DNA of 64,000 nt from Pleurotus djamor. Taxonomy: Eukaryota > Basidiomycota > Agaricomycetes > Agaricales > Pleurotaceae. A program made the position numbers and the translations under genes. This document shows, piece after piece, positions 11,196-22,414 of the stretch. The notes beneath the pieces are model-generated. The model saw only the letters and a program-made list of their open reading frames with translations. It was not told where the DNA came from and did not search any database. Within the stretch, counting starts at the first letter, position 1. Each line of letters begins with the position of its first letter. The DNA lies in assembly GCA_029747585.1 (NCBI GenBank), contig JAPEVF010000102.1:1-64000 (forward strand), written 5' to 3'.

Positions 11196-12405
11196 ATGGA
11201 TAAGTTCTACGACAATAACCAAGCAGGTAAGCAGGAATTTTCCGAGACAGAAACACTAACTCATTGAACCAGTCAAAACGCTGGACGCCGTAATCCAGAA
11301 GGAGACAGACCATGCAGATACCTGTGTTTATTTCATGAAACCGGTGCGTTCTCTCAAGGACTGTCTGCTATGTTACTGAGACGAAGGAATAGGACACGTT
11401 TATCTCTGGTGGATACAGTATCGTTCCACAAGGTAACAGAGAGTATATTCTTGCCCGAGGAACAACGTCCGAGGAGATGGGGGAGGCGACGATCTGTATC
11501 CAGGGCATCATCAGCGGATCTGTATTGCCGCCATTCCCCAAAGGTACCAGGTGAGTAATCTAAGGGTGCAACAGTGACCAGGCAAGCTGACATTTGTAGC
11601 ACGATGGAAAACCGACTCAAGACTCTGCGTCAAGGAATTACGATCACGGGGTTGCACTCCACGCCGTTCCAGACAGCAGTTGCAAACTTGCGGATTCTCC
11701 ACGCTATGTTCAAACGGTTCACTCCCGAAGGAACACTCGAAGAAACGGCAGACTTCCTGGGTAGTTACGTGGATGCAAACGGCGATGAACATCTATCGGT
11801 GACGGCTAACAACCGTTTTTTCACAAGGACACAATATGCGCAGGATGTTGGCATTGTGCCAGTCAGAGCTGACATCGATCCACACGGATTATTTTCCAAA
11901 GTTGATCCACAGAAATTTGTCCATACCGAAGACAACCAAGTGACGTATCATTTACTCACTACCGCGGAGAATGGCGAGTGGGAGTAAGTTGGAATTGCAT
12001 TTACGATGATACACCAACCGACTGACTTCTCCCGCGTAACAGGTTCAATGATGCGCAGCCTATCATCTTCCACGTCGGAGACATCGTGGAGATTCAAGTT
12101 TCTATGACATGTTTCCCTGTGAACGACAAGTACAAGGTCAAGCTTATCCTTCAAAGCATTGGCTTGATCAATGGATCCATGACTACGGTAAGTGCCTATA
12201 ATTCTGACGCAGTTCATCTCTCAGCATATTTTAGAACGCGTTCATGGCCAGAGCCGCTGCAAACATCCACGTAAAAGAAGTACAGACCACAAAATTGAAG
12301 CGTCGACAACCATACGGCCGTAAGACTTCACTCAAAAAGGATAAGAAAGAAGGCGAGACATCTTCAGAGCCCATGGAAGTGGAAAGAACCATTCACATAG
12401 CCTAG
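11196..12405 (+). CDS. Uncharacterised Agaricomycete protein, ~320 residues
   Basis: The ATG at 11196 opens MDKFYDNNQA; a GTAAGC donor follows and the next exon gives VKTLDAVIQKETDHADTC. Later exons read DTFISGGYSIVPQGNREYIL, ARGTTSEEMGEATICIQGII, NNRFFTRTQYAQDVGIVPVR, ADIDPHGLFSKVDPQKF, VHTEDNQVTYH and FHVGDIVEIQVSMTCFPV, ending in a Lys/Arg-rich tail (KLKRRQPYGRKTSLKKDKK) and stopping at 12405. All splice phases are consistent, so the gene looks intact. The style of the HTEDN...GDIVEIQV segment resembles a multi-copy family of mushroom proteins with no known function, recalled from general familiarity. The basic tail suggests nuclear location. No catalytic motif was recognised. Confidence 0.6.
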
Positions 12406-12608
12406 AACGCAAGTACTTAGACCAGACTTAGTCTCTAGATTTTTTTGTGGCACGGTCATTGATCTAGATCTCCTTCACTCGAAGCGACCATCCCCCTCGT
12501 CATAGCCTAATTTGCAATCATTTCATCTGGCGTAGACGTACTCTTGGCTATCGCGCCCCTACAAGATTCATGTAATTACATATCAACGTTCCTGCGGGAA
12601 GAGCCCTT

Positions 12609-13125
12609 TCAGGCACAAATCAAGAATTCCACCTCGTTGTCCTCGTTAAGGTCCCTTAGAACAACATCCAATACATGATACGGACGTGTAGTCCCTCTTT
12701 CATAGCCCACCCCTCCAACCAGGCGCAATCTTCCAGAATCGAGAAGGGCAACGTAGAGATAGACGTTGTAGGTATCAATCTGCATGACAGGTGTCTTCCA
12801 GGTAGGCCAAATGGTTTTTTCCACTAGACGGGATTGGTCGATAAGGACACGGATGAGGGTGTCATTTTACGTACCTGCCACAAGGTCTTTCCCCTTGAGG
12901 AGATCCCGCCATCCAACTCTAAACAAGGCGTTCTTGTATTTTAGGTCATTCATTGACAAGGTGTCACTTGCAGCGAACTCGTATTCAGTCTCTTCATCCG
13001 CGACATCCGCGTCGCCTCGCGCTAAGTCAACGGATGTGTCATGTCAACCTGATCATCCAAAGACAAAGAGAAATCAACTCACCCAAACGGAAAATCCACC
13101 GGTTGGGTTGTTTGCTGGTGCTCAT
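12609..13125 (-). CDS. Small uncharacterised protein, ~134 residues, three exons
   Basis: The reading begins at an ATG at 13123-13125 (MSTSKQPNRWIFRL), is spliced by a GTGAGT donor to an exon reading ARGDADVADEETEYEFAAS, DTLSMNDLKYKNALFRVGW and RDLLKGKDLVA, then by a GTACGT donor to VEKTIWPTWKTPVMQIDTYN, VYLYVALLDSGRLRLVGG and a TGA at 12609. Phases agree at both junctions. Only the last exon is open over a long stretch, so the first two exons are easy to miss. I do not recognise it. It is convergent with the 320-residue gene (203 bp between stops) and completes the alternating-strand cluster. Confidence 0.5.
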
Positions 13126-16100
13126 GAGGTCAAAGCAGAGTATGTGTCTTGGATGAGTATACCTTCAACCTTTTTAAAAACTCGCGGAATCATTCAGTGA
13201 TTAGCCTTTCGAAACACATGTGCAGTATACTTTTCATGAACAAAGTTTCCTAACTTCTGGCTCGGTACTATCAATCCTCCGTCCTCCGTTTAGCTGACAG
13301 CTGGAAAGTAATCTAGGAGCAGTTATTGACATTGACGTTCTCCCGCATTTTCTTTCTATTACAACCGTGACATGTACACGTATCGTTTGCAGGTAGCGTA
13401 CATTTCTTAAACGGAATTGCTTGGGATATTAGGGAGAGAAGAAGGTTTCAACGTAGACTAGGACGTAAAAGGCGGATACTGCATGAGTACGAAGGAAAGT
13501 CCATCTTGGCAAAGCTAAGTTGACCGTTGTGTTTACACCCGGTCGGCACATCGAAATATCCGAGAAACAACAAAGGGAAGGGAACCCGAGGGGGGGGGGN
13601 CAGGGGGCGGGCATGAGGCACTGTGGAAGTCACTATAGAAACCAGGAACGATAGTCGACGCTGCTCAAGGTTCAGGCCCAGGACTGGGGGGATTTTCCCT
13701 GGCAAATTAAAGTGGAGTAATGAAATAAAGAAGCGCGCTTGACAGGTGGCGATGTGATGGCACTTAAGACAAGCGCCCGTGCAAACCCGGAGGCGTAAGA
13801 AACGGGCCTTCATTTCATTCCGGACCCGTAACTTTTCAACTTGCATAGGGACTAAGTACATACTTTCTCAGAAACTACCTTCGGCCTCGTAAGCGTGGTA
13901 TGCATCGCATACCCACAGGGCAAGTGGAATGGAAGGTGCCAGTTAAACGGCCAGAAAGCACTGTTCCGTTTGAGGGCTCCCGGTGCGGATTGTATGAGAG
14001 GTTAGGTGCGATTTGGGAGACCATGGATTGGTATCGACGATGATCCATGTACATGAGAAGCTGAGAGAAGAAGATTAGAGCGCGATAGAAAGAGCGGATG
14101 AACGGAGGATATTTTCTCTCGGGAAATATGCAGCCGCCGGATTCTCTTGAAGTAGTACCGCGCTGAGACCGTGGTAAGCTCCAGCTTCGACCCCCCCAGA
14201 TGGCAGTAGTGTTAGCATCCAGACAACATACATATCAAGCAGACGATGGGTGTGAGCACAAGTCGTATTTTTTTTTGGCTCGAATTTATAGGCTGGCAGC
14301 CATATCACGCCAAAATAGGGTTATAAAATCGCTGGAGGGCAAGACTATGAGTCGCATCTATGGTAGAAAGGTCACTAAGCATGACTTTGGAAAGTGCAGA
14401 GTAAAAGCGAGCGTGTAGGATTGGTGCAGAAAGGAGAAAGGAGAAAGGAGAAAATCGGCCATCTCGGCCGAGGCTGTTGCCAAGCAACACATCCGATGAT
14501 CCTTTCTCCGTACCGTCTCCATCCCCCNATATCCCTAACCCTTCGAAAGTCCTTCCCTATGTTCATCTCATCACTCTCTCGTCCTCTCAAACTCAACCTT
14601 ATGGTCCTCCGAATCCATCGATGGCCGTATCCTTGTTATGGTGCGTGAATTTTCCTACCTTTTTCTCGTTTTCCTGGCTGACACGGAGCTCGCTTTCTTT
14701 TCTTCTTTTAGACATCGTCTCATTCTACCTCGGGACCCCATACTTGCAGCGTTACGTGTATACGCTAGTCACAGGAACCCTCCGCTCAGACTACTTCGTC
14801 TCGCATATGGAGTTCGGAGGTTGGAAGGTTTAGGGCAAGTTTTTCGGGTGGTTCGAGTTAGTGGAGGTGCTGAGCAGTGGACGGCGTGTGGGGAGTTCAT
14901 GAAGAAGATTGAAGATTGGAACACGGTGCACCTACGAACACGAACACTGTCAACCAAACCCTCAGCTCCCCCGGCGTTCTCGAATGCGCCTGGTCGAATT
15001 GGCTGAAGTCACGAAGTGTCTTCGACGACGAGTTGGCTAACCAGTGGACTCGGCTCCCATTCCGTCCTGTGTTCATCAGTAATCAGCACCGCCATCGTCC
15101 ACCTCTCCGTGTAGACGCTGCAACCGGAAATTGTGTCACTCGACATGTGCAGTAGGTCCATCCGCAGCACCTGATGCTCGTGTCCTCTTTCTTCTCCCCA
15201 TTCGAACGGTCGTCAAGTCTTGCAATACACGAAGGCATGCCCACCTCGCTCGCTACGATACTCAAGACGATCAGAAGAACCTACTACTCCCCTCGATGTC
15301 GGTTTCATGTGTTGCGGTTCGACTTACTGCCAGGCTTCCGTACGGTCCTAGATTGAATTCGTTTCGCTATGGGAGGTCGGTTTGGATGCGGAGCGAATGC
15401 ACGGGCGTGAACCATCACCGTCCAAGCCATGGTGTGTGATCAATCCTACCTCCTTCTCAATCTCCGGCTTATGAGCTGCCTCCTCTCAGAGATTCTCTAC
15501 GAAAACTTTTCGAAACAGCTCTCGCATCCATGCTGGCTACCAGAACTGCTTCGTGATGAGCATTTCATACGCGTCTTGGATTGGAGGATGACAGGTTTTT
15601 GGGCAGGCTTTTGAGGAACTACAAGTTCAAGTCGGAGGAAGGGTCGTTGGAGGTGGATTGGTCTCGATGAAGCTTCGACACTCGAACGCGGCGCTACCAC
15701 GACTACCCAGCCTCAACAACGTTCAGCCGTCGATGACCTCCTTCTGGGATATCTTCTCCTTCGTGACCACGTCCATTGGAACCCCAAGGAGAGCCACCCC
15801 GCCCCGACCAAATCAAAGAACACGGTCTCCCTCTCCCTCTCCACCTTCAGCCGCCACACAGCCACTAGCTTTGGTCATCGTCCGCGATCCACCTCTGTAC
15901 CGCTCCTCTTTTTTCAATTTTGGGCGCCTAAGGACGCGCGTACAAGTTCTACTCCGCCACCAGACATCACGACACACTCCTACCTCCTCTTCATACCTCA
16001 ACCCGAGTCCTAGAGCCGGAGAAACGATTACCTACCCTCGTCCCATCGCCCTCATTCAACCAGAGGACTGAACATACCGTCTTCCATGTTGATCTGTCCA

Positions 16101-17947
16101 TCAACGTTCAGGACGGATCCCTATACCCAAGTTCACGGCTATGTGTGGGCACGGTCAGCAGACTCGATGTTGATCACCGTCATCCTACGGTGGCTGTCTA
16201 GCTCGTTTGCGAGGAGGGTGCTTCGTGGTCAACGATCTGAGACCGTATGGGAGGCAACATGGGCAGGTTCATAGGAAGCAATCAGAGTACAAGCTCGAGA
16301 TCGAGCAACAGGCCTTGGATACCCGCGTACAACAGTATCCGCTACCTCCCCCACCTTACACCGTCGACATCCTTGTTGACAAGCCTTGTCCGCCTTGTTG
16401 ACAAGCCTTGTCCGCAGTCTTTTGACCTCATGCCCATCAACCTCCGTTTTGGCGATTTCATTTCTGACGTTTGAACGTTTAGTCATCTGTTGGTACCTCG
16501 AGTACCCCCCTACCTCCGCGTTGTTAGCTTGCCACTAGACTGGAACTAGCCACCAACCACCCGGAATCGGCGTCGAGTTGCGCCATTACTGGTTCTGGTC
16601 CTAATACGAGGATTGTTGATACGCTCTGTCCCTCCTCACGTCCAATGTTGACGCTACGAAGAGGGACCAAGGTGTACTACCAGCTCCCGTATCCCTCCCA
16701 TTGTCCACGTCAATCCAGAGCACCACACGAGCCGTCGATGTCGAAGATGGCTTCTTCGTCCTCGGTAGCTTTCGCTGCTATCCGTGTACACCCCCGTTTC
16801 AGGGACGATTTCGCTGCGTATGGGCACCATCCGTTCGGAAAGGATGGATGCTGGTAGGAGGGTAGGGTATGGGTGTGTGTATAGAGTAGACTGGAGCGGG
16901 ATGAGATGCATGACGAAGAAAGCTACGGAGCATGCTTGGGTTTCAAAACATGGGACTACAGATTCTTCCTTCCCTTCTCTTCTCATGACAACGACCTCAT
17001 CGACTTTACACCTCATCGCCGTCAGATGTCATCCAATCGCACGATACCTGGTTGGAGTCGTGTTCACGCTGGTTGACTGGCTCCATACGCTCATGATGTA
17101 GTCATATTCCCCCAACCATTCGGACTCGACCTCGAAGTCAACGATTACATTTACCTTGGGTCGTCGATTATTGAGTGGTTTGGGTTCGTCGCAACGACAG
17201 GAAGCTCGTCTTTACTTTGGGTCGTCATCTTTCGCTGAACGTGACCTTTATTCTTCGAAGACGTCGTTCGCGTTTTCTACACGCTCCAGTCGTCTTTCCT
17301 CGTAGCACCAGCCTCCTGTCGCTAGCAGTAGGTGGTTTGGAACTGTCGTCCTTTAGTATGGTCATATGTTTGCTGGCCTCGAACGTCACGTATATCATTG
17401 GTCTTCAGCCTGTTTGAAACGCTCTCTTCACTTACATAATTCTACCTATCTCTTTACATTCTATGGACGTTGTCCCTTCCGGACCCATTCTTTACACCAC
17501 ACATGAACTGGACTACCGCTTTCTCGAGACTTGCGAACTCTACATACCTACCGGTACCTCTATCTTTCGGACAACGAACTGCATACGTTGTATCCATACC
17601 TCCTTCCATAGCTCCACGGACCGTTCTAGCATGTCCAATTGCCCGAGACCCAGTACGTACGATGTTTCGTACTCAGATACGGTGGATAGTGTATATACAC
17701 ACCATATATGCGCTGGTTGCAACAGACGATGAGGAGGATGCACTCGGTGAATCTCATTTGAGCTTTCGACGAGAACGACAATGTCTGGGTCAAGGAAAGG
17801 ATATAGTAACGGGTTGCATATATAATAGAGTACGCAGGTGGGAGAGGAGGAATGTCGAAGCTGCCAAGGTTCCATACCTGTGGCTGGATGAGAAACTCGA
17901 AGAGCGAGAAGAGAGTGGTTGACATTGGGGATCGGAGTGATATGGCT
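13126..17947. other. 4.8-kb stretch without a confident gene
   Basis: Open frames are short and conflicting. A Leu/Arg-rich plus-strand frame near 14638-15006 (RHRLILPRDPILAALRVYAS) has a coding-like look but no start or continuation I can join, so it may be a gene relic. A 22-bp tandem duplication (CCTTGTTGACAAGCCTTGTC plus CG) sits at 16371-16414. An ambiguous base follows a G-run at 13600. Confidence 0.45.
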
Positions 17948-18704
17948 TCGTCCAGCAGAGGCGAGTAGGCTGGTAACCAACCTGCCTATGAGGAAATCTT
18001 TTCGACGCTTGGGCGGAGATTTGCCGATAGGCAGGCTGGGGAATTCGGTTAAGCGCCCTCTATGGGGCGCGACGAGATGCTCGCGTGGCTTTGATCGAAA
18101 GTGTCAGCCAATGAAATCTCTAGCAGTGATTATGTAAATACTCTGATTCAATATTCGATTTCGGCTTGGACTCACTTCCGGTCACAATCCATCGCTTTCT
18201 CCTCTCTCTACAGCCCTTTGTGAGTTTTTGATCTATGATAGTATATCTAAAGCAGCGACGGTTGGCGTCTTCAGAGATCAAAGATCGTCTTTGCCTCCAA
18301 TAGAACTCATAGTAGGAATTAGAATTGGAACCATGTTACCATTCTCTAGGAAAAAGACTTGGATGGTCTCAGAAGTCCTATCAATTGATTCTTCTGATTT
18401 TTCTGGAGTTCTTGGCTACTTCTCTCATATGCTTAGGGGAAAGGAAAGGAAATGACATTGAACTTTCTGTATCTGAGAGCTAAACCCCTTTCGCTCCTTT
18501 CCAGCTAACCCCCTTAGCATTCGTTACATCAGCGAAGATAACTACTTATCCGACTCGATCAAAGCCACGCGAGCATCTCGTCGCGCCCCATAGAGGGCGC
18601 TTAACCGAATTCCCCAGCCTGCCTATCGGCAAATCTCCGCCCAAGCGTCGAAAAGATTTCCTCATAGGCAGGTTGGTTACCAGCCTATTGCCTCTGTGGT
18701 CCAG
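17948..18704. mobile_element. hAT-like non-autonomous transposon (MITE) with long inverted arms
   Basis: Inverted arms 17966-18098 and 18555-18687 appear identical over 133 bp. Outside them both ends continue as CAGAGGC with a short mismatch, so the element runs 17956-18696. It is flanked by TCGTCCAG (17948-17955) and TGGTCCAG (18697-18704), an 8-bp direct duplication with one mismatch. Eight-base target duplications and CAG-starting ends fit the hAT superfamily (established). Each arm contains its own hairpins (CCTGCCTAT/ATAGGCAGG and GCGCCC/GGGCGC). The 456-bp core encodes no transposase, so the element depends on a helper elsewhere. Near-perfect arms imply a recent insertion. Confidence 0.75.
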
Positions 18705-18745
18705 GTGTTTGGCCTTGCCTACCACGTTTCCTTGGTTTTGTCTAG

Positions 18746-19506
18746 ATGGCGCCAATGTCAGTGACATCTACATCTATGTATTCGCCGAACTCCTTATACG
18801 GGGCTTCCCAGACGCGATAAGTTTACCATTCACTCGAAGGCTGTTGTATGCCAAGACGTTGACCTGAAGGGGGACATCACAATTGGGGCAGGTGGGTGGT
18901 CCGACTGTTGTGTGCTTAGGTCTAAAGACAGGACTCTCCCTCTCTAGGGACCATTGTCCATCCAAAAGCAACCATATTTGCTATAGGAGGGCCCATTGTC
19001 ATTGGGAACGGATGCATCATTGAGGAAAGCGCCATTATCGTCAACCGGTTTGGTGGTCTGCTTTATCGAATTCGTACGCGTTGTTGACTGGTCATTTCCA
19101 CAGTCGGAAACAGGTCATGCGAATAGGCGATGACAACCTCTTCGAGATAGGCTGTCGTGAGTAGGAGTCAAGGAGCTTTGTTCCAAACGAACGTCGCGAT
19201 GCTAACTGTTGTTTAGGTGTGGAATGCCCTAGCATCGGGAATTTCAATACAGTTTCTACCCGCGCTCGCGTTCACCATACCGTCCGACTCTCTTCGCACT
19301 GCGTTATAGGCGCGGGATGTCTTGTCGCCCCTTCAGAAGACGAAATTCTAGACGACTTTACCACAATATACGGACCGGATGCTCAGAGACGTGTTTGGAG
19401 CGGACGAGGCAAGGTTCAAGAAGCGGACTTGAGGAAGAAGCATGTTGAGTATCTCAGGGAGATGCTACCCAAGTTTAACAGGCTGAGAAGAGGGGATGCA
19501 ACATGA
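18746..19506 (+). CDS. DCTN6: Dynactin subunit 6 (p27, left-handed beta-helix)
   Basis: An 11-nt first exon (18746-18756, MAPI) with a GTCAGT donor joins an acceptor at 18811. The protein then reads [77 protein letters not shown] and [20 protein letters not shown], ending [14 protein letters not shown]. The hexapeptide repeats form the beta-helix of the dynactin pointed-end subunit p27, which pairs with p25 in the cytoplasmic dynein adaptor (established). Length and C-terminus match the fungal family. The hAT-like element ends 50 bp upstream of the start codon, so the native promoter or 5' UTR has probably been displaced. The very short first exon is the only uncertain part. Confidence 0.85.
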
Positions 19507-20320
19507 GTATCCAGAAGCTCGTACTTGTTTCCTGTTTAGTTCTGTGCCTATGTCACTTATCCTCTCCACAGCATGACTTACGTCTCTGTTTTGATTGATG
19601 AATGCGTCGCATGACCTTACTCAACGGCGGCACCCAAGGAGGACAGCCATGTCATGTTTCAAAGCGCCGTTATGTTATTTATTTAAGAGCTTGGGACAGT
19701 TCACGGTGCGAAGTTGACAGTCAATCTTAAAGTTTGATGAAGGGTTTCAGGACACGGCTGGATATTATTTAAACGAGAAATGCCGCTGCGAAGATGGAAA
19801 GAAGGAGGACCGATGAGTCCGCGAGATCCGATCAAAGTCGGTTGAATTCGACACTCTCACTCTCTCGATGTTCTACGCCAATCATATTCCGCAATCCAAC
19901 ATGTGTTGTCTCCGACCTCACCACGATACCCTTTTCTTTGCCTAAATGCCCGTCCAAGCTCGAATCGTTCATGAGCGGACTGGCGCTTCACCGCTCTCAC
20001 GTAACACCTCAAGACCATCGATATCCAACGGTTCTAAGTTTCTGCACGAATCCTGCCTTCTGGGGCTCGTTTACCAGGCTGTGTTCGGTGTCTCTGGGAG
20101 CCATCTTCTCTGCAAGTTCTCCTAACTGTTCGCAGTGAAGCGCACGAAAACTTACTTCCTTCAAGGATTACTATCACCCATCAGCACATCAATCAGGGAG
20201 GCGCGGGCGGTGCAATCAAATCCTCACCCTTCTTCATCTCGTTCGGATGTCTGAAGATAAGATAGCGCTTTACGACATGGATGAATTGGCTTTCGTTTGA
20301 CCAGGGGAGAGGAACTTGAG
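19507..20320. other. Intergenic, no gene supported
   Basis: A 114-codon plus-strand frame at 19794-20138 has biased composition and no recognisable motif, splice context or homology. I consider the stretch non-coding: terminator of the dynactin gene followed by the promoter of the next gene. Confidence 0.45.
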
Positions 20321-20330
20321 CATATAAGTA
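20321..20330 (+). promoter_or_regulatory. TATA-like element of the DUF6533 gene
   Basis: CATATAAGTA lies 100 bp upstream of the ATG at 20430 on the same strand, with a CT-rich stretch between, a usual layout for basidiomycete promoters. Confidence 0.4.
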
Positions 20331-20429
20331 AGGTCATCTCTCCTCCGCAGTTTCACCACCGCTGGGGCACTCGGACGTCTTTGAGATCCCCTTGACAGCT
20401 TGCCCCTCCTTGCCTCTACTCAAGCAACG

Positions 20430-22018
20430 ATGTTGTCCGCTCGTGCTATTGTCCACACCATCGATCCCTCTCTGGCACCTATCATCTTCGGCCAGCTACG
20501 CTTCGCAGAATACTTTCAATTCTCACTGCTAACGTTGCTCATATATGATGCCTGTAAGCCCCCTTCGTTACATGCCGTTGGGGATTTTAATCTCTAAAAT
20601 CCTTCTGTTCTCGGCAGTGACTACGCTTGACAAAGAGGTGCGGCTTTACAACCCTTCAGTCGCCCGTAATTCGCATTCTGATGCTTCGGTCTAGGTCAAA
20701 TACTTTTGGGTATGCCTTCTTACCCTTCCTCCATCGTCGGGACTTCTTTTACTCATGTGCATTTTTCCGGATGTCTAGAGCAATCCCCGGAAGTTTGTCA
20801 GTTTGATCTACTTCGCCGTAAGCTTGTCCCCCTTTGTATCTGTAATCCGTAACTTAGCCCCGTGGTTCTTTTAGAACCGGTACCTTGGTATCGCCTCGGC
20901 CATTGTGTACATCTGGTGTATGTATTCCCCACGTACCGTCATTTCAGTGCTTATACTGACGTTGCCCTAGTCAACACCTACCATGTCAATATCAAGTTGT
21001 AAGCTGCTGTGCCCGTCGCTAACCCGCAGCCATCGAGTTAACCGCCCTGCTTCAGGTGTCAGGCTACCTTGTACACGGCCGTCGCATCGAGTACGTTGTT
21101 GGGCGCGTTCGTTTGAAATTTGCATCCTAATTTCATCTCTTACAGACTGGATCACGATAAATTTGATTGATTGTGAGCCACTCAGTATGTATAATCAACG
21201 CTGGAGCTTACCTGTGTATCGTCGCATTTAGACATTCTAATTATGCGCGTGTTGGCGCTGTTTGGAAACAGTGCGATTTGTTGTCTTTCTCTTCGTTCAT
21301 AGACTCAACCCACCTCCAGGTCGAGTTGTCAAGATTATATTGCACGCAATTTTTGCCGTCGAAGTGGCTGCAATGTTTGCTATCCTCTTCTACGTGCAAT
21401 GGTTCAACGGAAGTAAGCGTCACACCTACCTGCTTTCGGTCATCCGTCTCAACCTCAGCTTTTTCCAGCTGCTATTGGGGATCTTGGAAATGGTTTCACA
21501 GTGTGCAATTCCATCAGAGGCGTTCAGCCGGCGTTCTTCATCCTTGCATGGGGAATCCCGTTGTTCTTTGAGTGCCTTCTTCTCGTCATGGCGCTCTACA
21601 AGGCCAGCGAATTCTGGAACCTTTCCCAAGGCATCACCGGCTTCAATCTCGTCAAGGTTCTCGTCGTTGATCAAGCCGCGTACTTCGCAGTGTATGTTCC
21701 CCGGTCTTACTTACGAAAAGATCCTGCTGATCTCTTCCTTATAGGGCTATTTTCTGCAATGTTGGCATGATCATCTCAAATACTACCTCCGATCCGCGTG
21801 TTGCATCAAAAGTCATCCTCGGCATCATAGGAAGTCCGAGTATTCTGGTTGTTCTCGGGGCCCGTCTCCTCGTTCATCTGAAGGAGGCTGGCGAAAGGGG
21901 CATGAACAGTGGTACCAGTTATAAGGGAACCGTTATGAGCGACATCAATTTCCAAGCTGGGGCTGCGCCGAAGGCTCAAGGATCGCGTTCCGAAGGCACT
22001 GACTTCTCGGATGTGTAA
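20430..22018 (+). CDS. DUF6533-type seven-helix membrane protein
   Basis: Spliced from many short exons. It starts MLSARAIVHTIDPSLAPI, then LRFAEYFQFSLLTLLIYDA, LTTLDKEVKYFW, SNPRKFVSLIYFANRYLGIA, a segment CIINAGAYLCIVAF, ILIMRVLALFGNS, RVVKIILHAIFAVEVAAMFA, a helix IRGVQPAFFILAWGIPLFFE, and ARLLVHLKEAGERGMN before a polar tail ending FSDV. The layout (LxTxDxEVxYxW near the N-terminus, LRxYALYG-like motif, seven hydrophobic helices, LLxxLKEAG near the end) is that of the fungal DUF6533 family of plasma-membrane proteins with unknown ligand (established family, unknown function). The exon joins around 20990-21240 are uncertain. Confidence 0.7.
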
Positions 22019-22318
22019 AAACTTGAGATAGGTTTCACTGGGTTTTACTTCGTTGTTACTTCGTTTCTTCCATTGAGGACTATGCAATGTACTTGATGTT
22101 GTAGAGTAGATAATTTATTGGTTCCCCAACTGCGCTCATCAATAGCCCGATATCTAAGCACATGCATCGTGACTCAGATGTCAATACATGTCAGCGCGCA
22201 CCGACGCTGGAACTTGGCAGAGCAGGCGCTCGAAACTTGAAAGTTGCCTTTATTACTGTCTTAGCCGAATTGGACCCCCAAGCCACACCACCGAATGACG
22301 ACCGTCACGTTTGCGTTA

Positions 22319-22326
22319 TGACGTCA
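22319..22326. promoter_or_regulatory. CRE-type palindrome TGACGTCA
   Basis: A perfect 8-bp bZIP site, TGACGTCA, lies 89 bp upstream of the Ish1-repeat gene start and 33 bp upstream of its TATA element. TGACG also occurs at about 22296, and two CGTCAC words follow the palindrome neighbourhood. Confidence 0.5.
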
Positions 22327-22358
22327 CCCTCGTCACTCCTCCTCCTCCTCAACACCAC

Positions 22359-22366
22359 ATATAAAG
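22359..22366 (+). promoter_or_regulatory. TATA box of the Ish1-repeat gene
   Basis: CATATAAAGT, 50-55 bp upstream of the ATG at 22415, followed by a CT-rich leader. Spacing and strand fit. Confidence 0.55.
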
Positions 22367-22414
22367 TGACCACCCCTCTGCCACCTCTTCCCCCTCCACA
22401 TCGCACCCACCACA

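Noticed and set aside
19800..19840. Hammerhead-ribozyme-like string (CCGATGAGTCCGCGAG) near 19810
   Set aside because: The core needs CUGAUGA and a GAAA after stem II; here the first base pattern is CCGATGA, the stem II partner is missing and no stem III fits.
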